Shown piece after piece: positions 20,652 through 30,122 of a DNA stretch of 64,000 nucleotides. The stretch's first letter is position 1. Each line of letters starts with the position of its first letter. The notes beneath the pieces are model-generated. The model saw nothing but the letters and a program-made list of their open reading frames with translations. It did no database searches and was not told the DNA's origin. Position numbers and translations under genes: made by a program. The DNA is from Streptomyces cellulosae (lineage in GTDB: Bacteria > Actinomycetota > Actinomycetes > Streptomycetales > Streptomycetaceae), in NCBI RefSeq assembly GCF_000721105.1, contig NZ_JOEV01000015.1, positions 71,532 through 135,531 of the forward strand. Direction: 5' to 3'.

Positions 20652-21206
20652 TCACGAGGTGGGCGGGTTGCCCACCACCCACCATTCGTCCGTGTCGGCC
20701 TCGTCCAGGTCCTTGATGAGGCCGTCGACCATGAGTCCGATCCTGGCCTCGTCCGAGGCGTTCTTCAGCGTCGCGCGCTGCCCCTTCGAGGCCTCCCAGT
20801 ACTCCCGCAGAAGAGGGCTCTGGAAGAGCTCGCGCAGGTGGCCGTACAGCTCCTCCTGGTCCAGGATGCCCGCGCGGTAGAGGTGGTACAGATTGACGTA
20901 CCAGGCGTTGGCGTAGAAGTACTGGCGCCGTTTCGCGGCGGGGATGCTCTTGTCGTAGGTGTCGATCACCTCGGCGAGGGAGGGGTCGTCGATCGCCTTG
21001 ACCAGCAACTCCCAGTGCATGCGCTGTTGATGCGCCAGTGCCCGGCGCCGGGATGCCCGCTCTTCCAACTCCAGGCGCTTCACCTGCAGGCGTGCCTCTT
21101 CGAGGCGCCGTTGACGCGAGGCAAGAGTCAACGTGGCGGTGGCGAGCATCAGGCCCGCCGCCGCGACGGAGCCCAAGCTCTGTACTCCGAAGTTCCGTGC
21201 GGCCAT
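20652..21206 (-). CDS. DUF6082 family protein
   Basis: A 184-residue protein. One N-terminal hydrophobic helix (residues 8-28) is followed by a strongly charged helix/coiled coil (about 30-65, RQRRLEEARLQVKRLELEE) and a helical domain containing ANAWYVNLYHLYRAGIL and REYWEASKGQR, characteristic of DUF6082. It is probably anchored in the membrane with the bulk in the cytoplasm. Function unknown. ATG 21206 has a G-rich ribosome-binding site. Confidence 0.8.
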   Translation of the reverse strand: MAARNFGVQSLGSVAAAGLMLATATLTLASRQRRLEEARLQVKRLELEERASRRRALAHQQRMHWELLVKAIDDPSLAEVIDTYDKSIPAAKRRQYFYANAWYVNLYHLYRAGILDQEELYGHLRELFQSPLLREYWEASKGQRATLKNASDEARIGLMVDGLIKDLDEADTDEWWVVGNPPTS

Positions 21207-21530
21207 GTGAACAACCCCCGAATCAGGCGGCGTCCGCCGGTCGTCGGGGTGCGGGTCGACTGTAGGGGACCGGCGAGCGGTGGGCGGCGCTTGCCGTCTC
21301 CCAGGGTGCCGAGCGGCTCTGATCGGCGGGGGAGGCGGAGAGGAGGCGCACGGAGGGAAGCGAGGGTCGCACGAACCGGCGCCTTGCCCAACGTCTGCCC
21401 CTGAAACGCTGCTAACAATCGTTCACTTCGCGGTGATTCTCCCGGCTCGTATCCTGGGGCCGCATTCAATCCTCGTACGTGCGCCCGAGCCGTGAGCCGG
21501 TGCGCGCGTCGGTGTGAGAGAGGTCGCACG
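21207..21530. other. Intergenic region between DUF6082 and cobW-like genes
   Basis: A 324-bp divergent spacer. No gene is supported. It should hold promoters for both flanking genes. I looked for a Zur box because CobW-family genes are often zinc-regulated, but found no good TGAAAATGATTTTCA-like dyad. Confidence 0.5.
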
Positions 21531-22784
21531 TTGAGCCAGCCGAGCCCGCATCCGAGCGCAGGCGAGCATTCCGGAACCGGCATCCCGCCCGGCACGGGCA
21601 CCTTCGCCGGCCCCACCGGCGGCGCCGGCACAGACACCGCCCCGACCCCGACCGCGGCTGCGGAGTCGTACGGCGGCCTGGACCTGGGCCTGAGCCCGGG
21701 GACGAGCATCGGCCCGAGCCCCCGCCCGCGTCAGATTCCCGTCATCGTGCTCGCCGGATTCCTGGGTTCCGGCAAGACCACTCTCCTCAACCATCTGCTC
21801 CACCACGGCGGCGGCAGCCGCATCGGCGCCATCGTCAACGACTTCGGGGCCATCGAGATCGACGCGATGGCCGTCGCGGGCGCGCTCGGGGACTCCACCG
21901 TGTCCCTCGGCAACGGGTGTCTGTGCTGTGCCGTCGACGCCAGTGAGCTGGATGTCTATCTCGAACGGCTCGCGCATCCCGCCGCCGGTATCGACGTCAT
22001 CGTCATCGAGGCAAGCGGGATCGCCGAGCCCCGGGAACTCGTGCGTATGGTGCTCGCCAGCGAGCATCCCGGAATCGTGTACGGCGGGCTCGTCGAGGTC
22101 GTCGACGCCGCCGAGTTCGACGACACCCGGGCGAAGCATCCCGAGATCGACCGGCACCTCGCTCTCGCCGACCTGGTCGTCGTCAACAAGCTGGACAGGG
22201 CGCCGGATGCCGGCCGCGTCCTCGACCTCGTCCGCTCGCTGACCGACCGCGCCGCCGTCGTGCCGGCCCGCTACGGCCGTATCGATCCCGAGTTCCTGTT
22301 CGACTGCCGGCCGAGCGAGGAGCGCGTCGGGCAGCTCTCCTTCGACGATCTTCATGATCACTCGGACGGGGACGAGCACGCAGGCCATCTGCACTCCGCC
22401 TACGACAGCCTGTCCTTCAGCTCCGAAGTGCCCCTCGACCCGCGCCGGTTGATGCAGTTCCTCGACAGCAGGCCCGAGGGGCTGTACCGAATCAAGGGGT
22501 ACGTCGACTTCGGGCCGTACGACGTCCGCAACCGCTACGCCGTGCACGCCGTCGGGCGGTTCCTCCGGTTCTATCCGGAGCGGTGGGCTGCTGCCGACGC
22601 CCGTCTCACACAGCTCGTGCTCATCGGTTCCGGCATCGACGCCGCCGCCCTCGGCAAGGAGTTGGAGGTGTGCAAGAGCGACGCCCCACACGCCGACGAG
22701 CACGGCATGTGGGGCGTTCTGCGCTACGTGCGGGACCCGGAGGACGAGCATCCCCAGGAGGGCCCGGAACTCGGCCTGGCTTAA
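21531..22784 (+). CDS. CobW/COG0523-family GTPase, putative metal chaperone
   Basis: A 417-residue G3E-family GTPase. After about 65 low-complexity residues, the GTPase domain has the Walker [17 protein letters not shown], the metal-binding CxCC motif in [10 protein letters not shown], Walker B EASGIAEP and the NKLD specificity motif. A His/Asp-rich stretch ([14 protein letters not shown]) precedes the CobW C-terminal domain, pointing to zinc or another divalent metal. TTG 21531 is chosen because AGAGG lies eight bases ahead. It converges with parC, and the two stop codons overlap in a shared TTAA at 22781-22784. Metal insertion or zinc transfer under starvation is the family role; the client is unknown. 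Confidence 0.88.
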   Translation: MSQPSPHPSAGEHSGTGIPPGTGTFAGPTGGAGTDTAPTPTAAAESYGGLDLGLSPGTSIGPSPRPRQIPVIVLAGFLGSGKTTLLNHLLHHGGGSRIGAIVNDFGAIEIDAMAVAGALGDSTVSLGNGCLCCAVDASELDVYLERLAHPAAGIDVIVIEASGIAEPRELVRMVLASEHPGIVYGGLVEVVDAAEFDDTRAKHPEIDRHLALADLVVVNKLDRAPDAGRVLDLVRSLTDRAAVVPARYGRIDPEFLFDCRPSEERVGQLSFDDLHDHSDGDEHAGHLHSAYDSLSFSSEVPLDPRRLMQFLDSRPEGLYRIKGYVDFGPYDVRNRYAVHAVGRFLRFYPERWAAADARLTQLVLIGSGIDAAALGKELEVCKSDAPHADEHGMWGVLRYVRDPEDEHPQEGPELGLA

Positions 22785-25237
22785 ACCGGCCCCGCCACCA
22801 CCGCCACCGTCTTCCCCAGCGACACGCCCGAGCCGTCGCGGCGCGGGTCCATCTCGGGGAGGTCGGCCGGGGTGCCGTTCTTCTGGGCTGCCTTGGCCGG
22901 GGTGGCGCCCGCCCAGGCCAGGGACAGGCAGTCCTCGCCCTTGAGGAAGCGCTGGCAGCGGACACCGCCGGTGGCGCGGCCCTTGCGCGGGTACTGGTCG
23001 AACGGGGTCAGCTTGGCCGTCGTCTGCACGGAGTCGTCCAGCGTGCCGCGCGAGCCGGCGACCGTGAACACCACCGCGTCCACCGCCGGGTCCACGGCCG
23101 TGAAGGAGATCACCTCCGCGCCCTCCGCCAGCTTGACGCCCGCCACGCCGCCCGCAGGACGGCCCTGGGGGCGGACCTGTGAGGCCTGGAAGCGCAACAG
23201 TTGCGCGTCGTCGGTGATGAAGACCAGGTCCTCCTCGCCGGTGCGCAGCTCGATCGCCCCGACGATCCGGTCGCCCTCCTTGAGGGTGATGACCTCCAGC
23301 TCGTCCTTGTTGGCCGGGTAGTCCGGGACCACGCGCTTGACGACGCCCTGTGCGGTGCCGATCGCGAGGCCCGGGGACGACTCGTCGAGGGTGGTCAGAC
23401 AGATGACCGTCTCATCCCCCTCCAGGGAGACGAACTCCGCGATCGGAGCACCGCCGGAGAGGTTCGGCGCGGTCGCCGTGTCCGGGAGCTGGGGCAGGTC
23501 GACCACGTTCACCCGCAGCAGGCGCCCGCCCGACGTCACCACGCCGATCTCGCCACGCGCGGTGGCCGGCACCGCCGAGACGATCACGTCGTGCTTGGTG
23601 CGCCTGGCGTCGGCGTCCTCCGGGAACGGCTCGCCGTTCGCCGTACGGGCCAGCAGACCCGTCGAGGAGAGCAGCACCCGGCACGGGTCGTCGGCCACCT
23701 GGAGCGGCACGGCGGCGGCCGGGGCGCCGGCCGACTCCAGCAGGACCGTACGCCGCTCGGTGCCGAACTTCTTCGCCACCGCGGCCAGTTCGGCGGAGAC
23801 CAGCTTGCGCAGCTCGGCGTCCGACTCCAGGATCCGGGTCAGCTCCGCGATCTCTTCGTTGAGCCGCTCCTTCTCCGCCTCCAACTCGATACGGTCGAAC
23901 TTGGTGAGGCGGCGCAGGGGCGTGTCGAGGATGTACTGGGTCTGGATCTCCGACAGCGAGAAGGTCTCCATCAGGCGCTGCTTCGCCTCGGCGGAGTTCT
24001 CGCTGGAGCGGATGAGCCGGATCACCTCGTCGATGTCGATCAGCGCGGTGAGCAGGCCCTCCACCAGGTGCAGCCGGTCGCGCCGCTTGGTGCGGCGGAA
24101 CTCGCTGCGGCGGCGCACGACCTCAAAACGGTGGTCGAGGTAGACCTCAAGGAGCTCCTTGAGGCCCAGGGTGAGGGGCTGGCCGTCCACCAGCGCCACG
24201 TTGTTGACGCCGAAGGACTCCTCCATGGGGGTCAGCTTGTAGAGCTGCTCCAGGACGGCCTCCGGTACGAAGCCGTTCTTGATCTCGATGACCAGACGCA
24301 GGCCGTGCGCGCGGTCGGTGAGGTCCTTGACGTCGGCGATGCCCTGCAGCTTCTTCGAGCCGACCAGGTCCTTGATCTTGGCGATCACCTTCTCCGGGCC
24401 GACCGAGAAGGGCAGCTCGGTGACGACGAGGCCCTTGCGGCGCGCCGTCACGTTGTCCACCGCGACCGTCGCGCGGATCTTGAAGGTGCCGCGGCCCGTC
24501 TCGTACGCGTCGCGGATGCCGGTCAGGCCGACGATCCGTCCGCCGGTGGGCAGGTCGGGGCCGGGGACGTGCCGCATCAGGGCGTCCAGGTCCGCGTTCG
24601 GGTAGCGGATCAGGTGGCGGGCGGCTGCGATGACCTCGGAGAGGTTGTGCGGGGGCATGTTCGTGGCCATGCCGACCGCGATGCCCGACGCGCCGTTCAC
24701 GAGCAGGTTCGGGAAGGCGGCGGGCAGGGCCGCCGGCTCCTGTTCCTGGCCGTCGTAGTTGGGGGCGAAGTCGACGGTGTCCTCGTCGATGGACTCCGTC
24801 ATCAGGCCCGCGGCCTCGGCCATCCGGCACTCGGTGTACCGCATGGCGGCCGGCGGGTCGTCGTTCCCGAGGGATCCGAAGTTGCCGTGGCCGTCGACCA
24901 GAGGGACGCGCATCGAGAAGGGCTGGGCCATGCGCACCAGGGCGTCGTAGATCGACGCGTCGCCGTGCGGGTGCAGCTTGCCCATGACCTCGCCGACGAC
25001 GCGGGCGCACTTCACGTAGCCGCGGTCGGGGCGCAGGCCCATCTCGTTCATTTGGTACACGATGCGCCGGTGTACCGGCTTCAAGCCGTCCCGGGCGTCC
25101 GGGAGGGCACGGGAGTAGATGACCGAGTACGCGTACTCGAGGTACGAGCCCTTCATCTCGTCCACGACGTCGATGTCGAGGATCCGCTCCTCGTACGAGT
25201 CGTCGGGCGGCGGGGTCTTCGTGCTGCGGCGGGCCAT
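22781..25237 (-). CDS. parC: DNA topoisomerase IV subunit A (ParC)
   Basis: The breakage-reunion subunit, 818 residues. The N-terminal winged-helix/tower region contains [19 protein letters not shown] and the active-site tyrosine in AMRYTECRM, and [17 protein letters not shown] is the classic family motif. The coiled-coil gate (about residues 380-490) precedes a C-terminal beta-pinwheel of diverged repeats, without an obvious GyrA-box, which supports ParC over GyrA. AGGAGGAG lies ahead of ATG 25237. It works with the ParE encoded about 14 kb upstream on the opposite strand, so the two subunits are not co-transcribed. Confidence 0.93.
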   Translation of the reverse strand: MARRSTKTPPPDDSYEERILDIDVVDEMKGSYLEYAYSVIYSRALPDARDGLKPVHRRIVYQMNEMGLRPDRGYVKCARVVGEVMGKLHPHGDASIYDALVRMAQPFSMRVPLVDGHGNFGSLGNDDPPAAMRYTECRMAEAAGLMTESIDEDTVDFAPNYDGQEQEPAALPAAFPNLLVNGASGIAVGMATNMPPHNLSEVIAAARHLIRYPNADLDALMRHVPGPDLPTGGRIVGLTGIRDAYETGRGTFKIRATVAVDNVTARRKGLVVTELPFSVGPEKVIAKIKDLVGSKKLQGIADVKDLTDRAHGLRLVIEIKNGFVPEAVLEQLYKLTPMEESFGVNNVALVDGQPLTLGLKELLEVYLDHRFEVVRRRSEFRRTKRRDRLHLVEGLLTALIDIDEVIRLIRSSENSAEAKQRLMETFSLSEIQTQYILDTPLRRLTKFDRIELEAEKERLNEEIAELTRILESDAELRKLVSAELAAVAKKFGTERRTVLLESAGAPAAAVPLQVADDPCRVLLSSTGLLARTANGEPFPEDADARRTKHDVIVSAVPATARGEIGVVTSGGRLLRVNVVDLPQLPDTATAPNLSGGAPIAEFVSLEGDETVICLTTLDESSPGLAIGTAQGVVKRVVPDYPANKDELEVITLKEGDRIVGAIELRTGEEDLVFITDDAQLLRFQASQVRPQGRPAGGVAGVKLAEGAEVISFTAVDPAVDAVVFTVAGSRGTLDDSVQTTAKLTPFDQYPRKGRATGGVRCQRFLKGEDCLSLAWAGATPAKAAQKNGTPADLPEMDPRRDGSGVSLGKTVAVVAGPV

Positions 25238-25479
25238 CGCTGCCGGCTCCTCCTGTTTGCTGGTCGCTCGCCTGCGGGGTGCTCATGTCGGTGTCGACAG
25301 GGCGACCGTGCTCAGCCCTGCGGGCCTTCGCGCGATCGCCCTCTCGGCACCGACGCGCCCCTCCGGCTCACTCTTGCTTGCTGAAGCGTGAACGGGTTCT
25401 GACGCGGACCATTGTGGACCGCGACACTGACAACGACGGACCGGACCCGACATAAGGCGCTTGGCCCGGCGCCGGCACG

Positions 25480-25527
25480 GTGCCGCCCGCGCCGCTGTGT
25501 GCCGCCCGCGCCGCTGTGTGCCGCCCC
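25480..25527. repeat. 19-bp tandem repeat, 2.5 copies
   Basis: GTGCCGCCCGCGCCGCTGT occurs at 25480-25498 and again exactly at 25499-25517; a third copy is cut short after about 9 bases. Confidence 0.8.
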
Positions 25528-25730
25528 GGCGGCACAACTGCCCGCAGGCTACGGCACCGCGCCGACCACCTGCCTCGGCCTCCGCTCCGGCGCCGTCCTG
25601 CCGCTGGGCCGGCATCGGCCGGCTGCCGGCTTCGGTGACCCTTCCGAAACCCGCCCGCCGCCTTGCGTCGGCTGCTCCTGCGGCCCCACCTGCCGTCTGC
25701 GTCGGCCGCTCCGCCGGCCTCGGCCCGCCG

Positions 25731-25782
25731 CCGGCCCCGCCCCTCCGCCGGCCCCGCCCCTCCGCCGGACTCCGCCCCTCCG
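25731..25782. repeat. 17-bp tandem repeat, three copies
   Basis: CCGGCCCCGCCCCTCCG at 25731-25747 is repeated exactly at 25748-25764, with a diverged 18-bp third copy to 25782. Confidence 0.75.
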
Positions 25783-26008
25783 CCCGCCTCGGTCTCCCCT
25801 CCGACGTCAACCCGCCGTCCGCCCCGCCCTGTCCTCCCGCACCCTTCCCCAGCCCACCCCGGCACCCCCGGGCCCTCGCCCGCTCCGATCTCGCTCAGGG
25901 CGTACCTCGTCCGGGAACTTCGCCGAGGGTCCGCACGCTGCATACAGTGGCAGGACCGGCAGGAAGACCGCGGTTTCCAGGACCGCGACCCCGATCGAAG
26001 GGACGTAC

Positions 26009-27415
26009 ATGCCCATGGGTCACACGGCCACAGCCCAGGCAGGCTCCGGGGGCCTGACAGCGAGCGAGCACCGCCTGGCCAACGGCCTGCGCGTGGTGCT
26101 CTCCGAGGACCACCTGACCCCGGTCGCGGCGGTGTGCCTCTGGTACGACGTCGGTTCGCGCCACGAGGTCAAGGGGCGTACCGGTCTGGCTCACCTTTTC
26201 GAGCACTTGATGTTCCAGGGCTCGGGGCAGGTCAAGGGCAACGGCCACTTCGAGCTGATCCAGGGTGCGGGCGGCTCGCTCAACGGCACCACCAGCTTCG
26301 AGCGCACCAACTACTTCGAGACCATGCCGACCCACCAGCTGGAGCTCGCCCTCTGGCTGGAGGCCGACCGCATGGGCTCCCTGCTGGCCGCCCTGGACGA
26401 CGAGTCGATGGAGAACCAGCGCGACGTCGTCAAGAACGAGCGCCGCCAGCGCTACGACAACGTCCCCTATGGCACGGCGTTCGAGAAGCTGACCGCGCTC
26501 GCCTACCCGGAGGGCCACCCCTACCACCACACCCCGATCGGCTCGATGGCCGACCTGGACGCGGCCACCCTGGAGGACGCGCGGGCGTTCTTCCGTACGT
26601 ACTACGCGCCCAACAACGCCGTCCTGTCGGTGGTCGGCGACATCGACCCGGAGCGGACGCTCGCGTGGATCGAGAAGTACTTCGGGTCCATCCCGGCGCA
26701 CGACGGCAAGCCCGCCCCGCGGGACGGCTCGCTGCCCGACGTCATCGGCGAGCAGCTGCGCGAGGTCGTCGAGGAAGAGGTCCCGGCGCGCGCCCTGATG
26801 GCCGCCTACCGGCTGCCCGAGGACGGCACGCGCGCGTGCGACGCGGCCGACCTGGCGCTCACCGTCCTCGGCGGCGGCGAGTCCTCCCGCCTCTACAACC
26901 GGCTCGTGCGGCGTGACCGTACGGCCGTCGCGGCGGGCTTCGGCCTGCTGCGGCTGGCCGGGGCACCCTCACTGGGCTGGCTGGACGTGAAGACCTCCGG
27001 GGACGTCGAGGTGCCGGTCATCGAGGCCGCCATCGACGAGGAGCTCGCCCGGTTCGCCGAGGAAGGCCCCACGGCCGAGGAAATGGAGCGCGCCCAGGCC
27101 CAGTTGGAGCGCGAGTGGCTGGACCGGCTCGGCACGGTCGCGGGCCGCGCCGACGAACTGTGCCGGTACGCCGTCCTGTTCGGCGACCCGCAGCTCGCCC
27201 TCACCGCCGTGCGGCGCGTCCTCGAGGTGACCGCCGAGGAGGTCCAGGAGGTCGCCAAGGCCCGCCTGCGCCCCGACAACCGCGCGGTGCTCGTCTACGA
27301 GCCCACCGCCCCGGCCGAGATCGCCCAGAGCGCCGAGGACGCCGAGGGAGCCGACGACCCGGAGTCCGCGGCCACCGTGGAAGCCACCGACGAGAACGAG
27401 GAGGCGGCCAAGTGA
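26009..27415 (+). CDS. M16-family zinc metallopeptidase, catalytic member
   Basis: A 468-residue pitrilysin/processing-peptidase-like protein. The inverted zinc motif HxxEH is intact (HLFEHLMFQG), and the third ligand Glu lies about 75 residues later (DVVKNERRQ). The C-terminal half has the second M16 domain (YRLPEDG, then GGGESSRLYNRLVR). There is no signal peptide, so it should act in the cytoplasm. ATG 26009 is preceded by GAAGGGA; the long upstream extension of the frame is low complexity. It overlaps the next gene by GTGA, giving an active/inactive M16 pair likely to form a heterodimer. Confidence 0.93.
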   Translation: MPMGHTATAQAGSGGLTASEHRLANGLRVVLSEDHLTPVAAVCLWYDVGSRHEVKGRTGLAHLFEHLMFQGSGQVKGNGHFELIQGAGGSLNGTTSFERTNYFETMPTHQLELALWLEADRMGSLLAALDDESMENQRDVVKNERRQRYDNVPYGTAFEKLTALAYPEGHPYHHTPIGSMADLDAATLEDARAFFRTYYAPNNAVLSVVGDIDPERTLAWIEKYFGSIPAHDGKPAPRDGSLPDVIGEQLREVVEEEVPARALMAAYRLPEDGTRACDAADLALTVLGGGESSRLYNRLVRRDRTAVAAGFGLLRLAGAPSLGWLDVKTSGDVEVPVIEAAIDEELARFAEEGPTAEEMERAQAQLEREWLDRLGTVAGRADELCRYAVLFGDPQLALTAVRRVLEVTAEEVQEVAKARLRPDNRAVLVYEPTAPAEIAQSAEDAEGADDPESAATVEATDENEEAAK

Positions 27416-28800
27416 CCGAGCTCGCCGCGATGGAATTCCACCCCCAGCCGCAGGCGGGCGAGCCCAAGGTCTGGGCCTTCCCCGCCCCCGAGCGCGGGAC
27501 GCTCGACAACGGGCTCACGGTCCTGCGCTGCCACCGCCCCGGCCAGCAGGTCGTCGCCGTCGAGGTGCTCCTCGACGCGCCCCTGGAGGCCGAGCCGGCC
27601 GGCCTGGACGGCGTCGCCACGATCATGGCGCGGGCCTTCTCCGAGGGCACCGACAAACACTCCGCCGAGGAGTTCGCCGCCGAGCTGGAGCGCTGCGGCG
27701 CCACCCTCGACGCGCACGCCGACCACCCCGGCGTACGCCTCTCCCTCGAAGTCCCCGCCTCCCGCCTGGCCAAGGCCCTGGGACTGCTCGCCGACGCTCT
27801 CAGGGCACCCGCGTTCGCGGACAGCGAGGTCGAACGGCTCGTCCGCAACCGCCTCGACGAGATCCCGCACGAGCTGGCCAACCCCTCCCGGCGGGCCGCC
27901 AAGGAGCTCTCCAAGGAGCTGTTCCCGGCTACCTCGCGCATGTCGCGTCCGCGCCAGGGCACCGAGGAGACGGTCGCGAGCATCGACTCCGCGGCCGTAC
28001 GTGCCTTCTACGAGAAGAACGTCCGTCCGGCCACCGCCACCGCCGTGGTGGTGGGCGACCTCACCGGCGTCGACCTGGACGCGCTCCTCGGCGACACGCT
28101 CGGCGCCTGGACCGGTTCCTCGGCCCAGCCCCGCCCGGTGCCCCCGGTGACCGCCGACGACACCGGACGGGTCGTCATCGTGGACCGCCCCGGCGCCGTC
28201 CAGACGCAGCTGCTGATCGGCCGCATCGGTCCCGACCGGCACGCGCGTGTGTGGCCCGCGCAGGTCCTCGGCACGTACTGCCTGGGCGGCACCCTCACCT
28301 CCCGTCTGGACCGCGTCCTGCGCGAGGAGAAGGGCTACACCTACGGCGTACGGGCGTTCGGGCAGGTCCTGCGTTCGGCCGCCGACGGCTCGGGCGCCGC
28401 GATGCTCGCCATCAGCGGCTCCGTCGACACCCCGAACACCGGTCCCGCCCTGCAGGACCTGTGGACGGTGCTGCGCACGCTCGCCGCGGAGGGGCTGACC
28501 GACGCCGAGCGCGATGTCGCCGTCCAGAACCTCGTGGGTGTGGCGCCGCTGAAGTACGAGACCGCGGCGGCCGTCGCGGGCACGCTGGCGGACCAGGTCG
28601 AGCAGCACCTGCCCGACGACTTCCAGGCGACGCTGTACCGGCAGCTCGCGTCGACGGGCACCGTGGAGGCCACCGCGGCGGTCGTCAGCGCCTTCCCGGT
28701 GGACCGTCTGGTGACCGTCCTCGTCGGTGACGCGGCGCAGATCAAGGAGCCCGTCGAGGCTCTGGGCATCGGCCAAGTCACGGTCGTGCCGGCCGAGTAG
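27412..28800 (+). CDS. M16-family peptidase homologue lacking the zinc motif
   Basis: A 462-residue paralogue of the preceding gene. The N-terminal domain is recognisable (LDNGLTVLRCHRPGQQVVAV), but the HxxEH position reads TIMAR within GVATIMARAFSEGT, so zinc is not bound. The C-terminal domain is well kept (LGTYCLGGTLTSRLDRVLRE, KGYTYGVRA). Paired M16 proteins of this sort form a heterodimer in which the inactive subunit shapes the chamber. GTG 27412 overlaps the upstream stop. A terminator follows 15 bp after the stop codon. Confidence 0.92.
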   Translation: MTELAAMEFHPQPQAGEPKVWAFPAPERGTLDNGLTVLRCHRPGQQVVAVEVLLDAPLEAEPAGLDGVATIMARAFSEGTDKHSAEEFAAELERCGATLDAHADHPGVRLSLEVPASRLAKALGLLADALRAPAFADSEVERLVRNRLDEIPHELANPSRRAAKELSKELFPATSRMSRPRQGTEETVASIDSAAVRAFYEKNVRPATATAVVVGDLTGVDLDALLGDTLGAWTGSSAQPRPVPPVTADDTGRVVIVDRPGAVQTQLLIGRIGPDRHARVWPAQVLGTYCLGGTLTSRLDRVLREEKGYTYGVRAFGQVLRSAADGSGAAMLAISGSVDTPNTGPALQDLWTVLRTLAAEGLTDAERDVAVQNLVGVAPLKYETAAAVAGTLADQVEQHLPDDFQATLYRQLASTGTVEATAAVVSAFPVDRLVTVLVGDAAQIKEPVEALGIGQVTVVPAE

Positions 28801-28814
28801 CGGCACGCGCGCGT

Positions 28815-28850
28815 GGGAGCCCTGGTGATCTGTGGGTCACCAGGGCTCCC
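28815..28850 (+). terminator. Terminator after the M16 operon
   Basis: A perfect 14-bp inverted repeat (28815-28828 with 28837-28850) with an eight-base TCTGTGGG loop. Confidence 0.92.
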
Positions 28851-28998
28851 TGATGTCCGAATTGAGGGAGAGGTTGCCTGTCTGCCCTGTGGTGTGCGCT
28901 ACAAAAGCCGTGATCCGTTTGGGTATTGAAACCTGTCCCGTTTAGCGTCATCCGGGCTGTCCGTCAGGCACCGCGCCGCACCAGCGGCACCGGACAGT

Positions 28999-29158
28999 CA
29001 TCGCCGAGTCCCCACATGGCGCGAGCCAGGGGAGCCGGGGACCCACACCAGAAGTCCCTGGGGTGAATCGGACGCCCGCGCACTGCGAGGGGGTCCGTAG
29101 GAGACCTTCCTGCTCCGAACCCGTCAGCTAACCCGGTAGGCGAGAAGGAAGGAAAGGA
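28999..29158 (+). ncRNA. c-di-AMP riboswitch (ydaO-yuaA class)
   Basis: The leader of the M23 peptidase gene shows the conserved blocks of this class in order: GCCGAGTCC near 29003, GGGGAGCCGGGGACCCA, GGGGTGAATCGGACGCCC, then GGAGACCTTCCTGCTCCGAA, CCCGTCAGCTAACCCGGTAG and the closing GCGAGAAGGAAGGAAAGGA. Boundaries are approximate. Family knowledge: in actinobacteria these elements sit before cell-wall hydrolase genes and switch expression off at high c-di-AMP. The distal end lies 11 bp from the start codon, so it also supplies the ribosome-binding region. Confidence 0.93.
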
Positions 29159-29169
29159 TCAGCCACCAC

Positions 29170-29934
29170 ATGGCGTTCACCTGCGCCACCGGGAAGCACC
29201 GTCGTCCCAGCCGGATGAAGCGCGGCACCGCCCGCGCGGCCGGCGTCGCGGCCCTCACCACCACCGGCGTCTTCGGCGCTCTGGCCGCCCCGGCCCTCGC
29301 CGCCGAGCCCGCGGTCGAGCAGACCGGTCTCACCCCCGTGATCACCATCGGCGACTCGATCGCCGACGAGATCGACGCCCAGGCCGCCGCCCAGAAGCAG
29401 GCCGCCGACGAGGCCGAGGCGATGAAGAAGGCCGAGGAGGCCGCCCACAAGAAGGCGGTCGCCGAGGTGAAGAAGGCCCGCGAGATCAAGGCGCGCGCCG
29501 CCCGCGCGGAGGAGCGCAGGCTCCTCAACGCCTACGTCGCCCCGATCTCCGGCTCGTACGTCTCGACCGGGTACCAGTCCAGCAGTTCCCTGTGGTCCTC
29601 CGGCAGCCACACCGGCATCGACTTCCACGCCTCGACCGGCACCTCCGTCCACGCGGTCGGCTCCGGCACCGTGGTCGAGGCCGGCTGGGGCGGGGCGTAC
29701 GGCAACCAGATCGTGATCAAGATGAACGACGGCACGTACACCCAGTACGGCCACCTGTCGTCCATCGGCGTCGCGGTGGGCCAGACCGTCACCCCGGGCC
29801 GGCAGATAGGCCTCTCCGGGGCGACCGGCAACGTCACCGGCCCGCACCTGCACTTCGAGGCCCGCACCAGTCCGGAGTACGGCTCGGACATCGACCCGGT
29901 CTCCTACCTCCGCTCGCACGGCGTGAACGTCTGA
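29170..29934 (+). CDS. Secreted M23-family peptidoglycan endopeptidase
   Basis: A 254-residue LytM-type hydrolase. Residues 1-45 form a long signal peptide with cleavage expected after APALA. A charged helical coiled coil (about 70-115, Ala/Lys/Glu-rich) precedes the M23 domain. Zinc ligands and catalytic residues are visible: HTGIDFHA (HxxxD), YGHLS and HLHFEAR. It should cut peptide cross-links in the cell wall during growth or resuscitation. Expression is governed by the c-di-AMP riboswitch directly upstream. A strong terminator follows. Confidence 0.94.
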   Translation: MAFTCATGKHRRPSRMKRGTARAAGVAALTTTGVFGALAAPALAAEPAVEQTGLTPVITIGDSIADEIDAQAAAQKQAADEAEAMKKAEEAAHKKAVAEVKKAREIKARAARAEERRLLNAYVAPISGSYVSTGYQSSSSLWSSGSHTGIDFHASTGTSVHAVGSGTVVEAGWGGAYGNQIVIKMNDGTYTQYGHLSSIGVAVGQTVTPGRQIGLSGATGNVTGPHLHFEARTSPEYGSDIDPVSYLRSHGVNV

Positions 29935-29958
29935 CGACCGACGGCGAGACAAGCTGCG

Positions 29959-29983
29959 GCCCCGGCTCCCCGAGCCGGGGCTT
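29959..29983 (+). terminator. Terminator after M23 gene
   Basis: A nine-bp perfect stem (GCCCCGGCT / AGCCGGGGC) with a CCCCG loop, followed by TTT. Confidence 0.88.
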
Positions 29984-30122
29984 TCGGCGTTTCAGAAGCC
30001 CGCCTGTCCAAAAAATATCCCTGGATTCCGGCCCGCCATCGGAAATTCCGGCTCATTGCAATAGAGTCACTGAACACACGTCAATCGTCGACGTTTCACG
30101 GGGATTAAGGCGGAGGTCGGTC

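Larger units (their letters stand above)
25238..26008. other. GC-rich repeat spacer upstream of M16 peptidase genes
   Basis: About 770 bp with no supported gene; open frames across it are proline/arginine-rich low complexity. It includes a 19-bp tandem repeat (25480-25527) and a 17-bp one (25731-25782). TACAGT at 25943-25948 with TTCGCC 18 bp upstream may be a weak promoter for the M16 operon. Confidence 0.5.

Noticed and set aside
21412..21440. Zur operator upstream of the CobW-like gene
   Set aside because: Expected from family biology, but the sequence has no recognisable inverted AAAATGATTTT-type dyad.
25412..26008. N-terminal extension of the first M16 peptidase
   Set aside because: About 200 residues of Pro/Arg-rich sequence cover tandem repeats; ATG 26009 has a proper ribosome-binding site and begins the homology.
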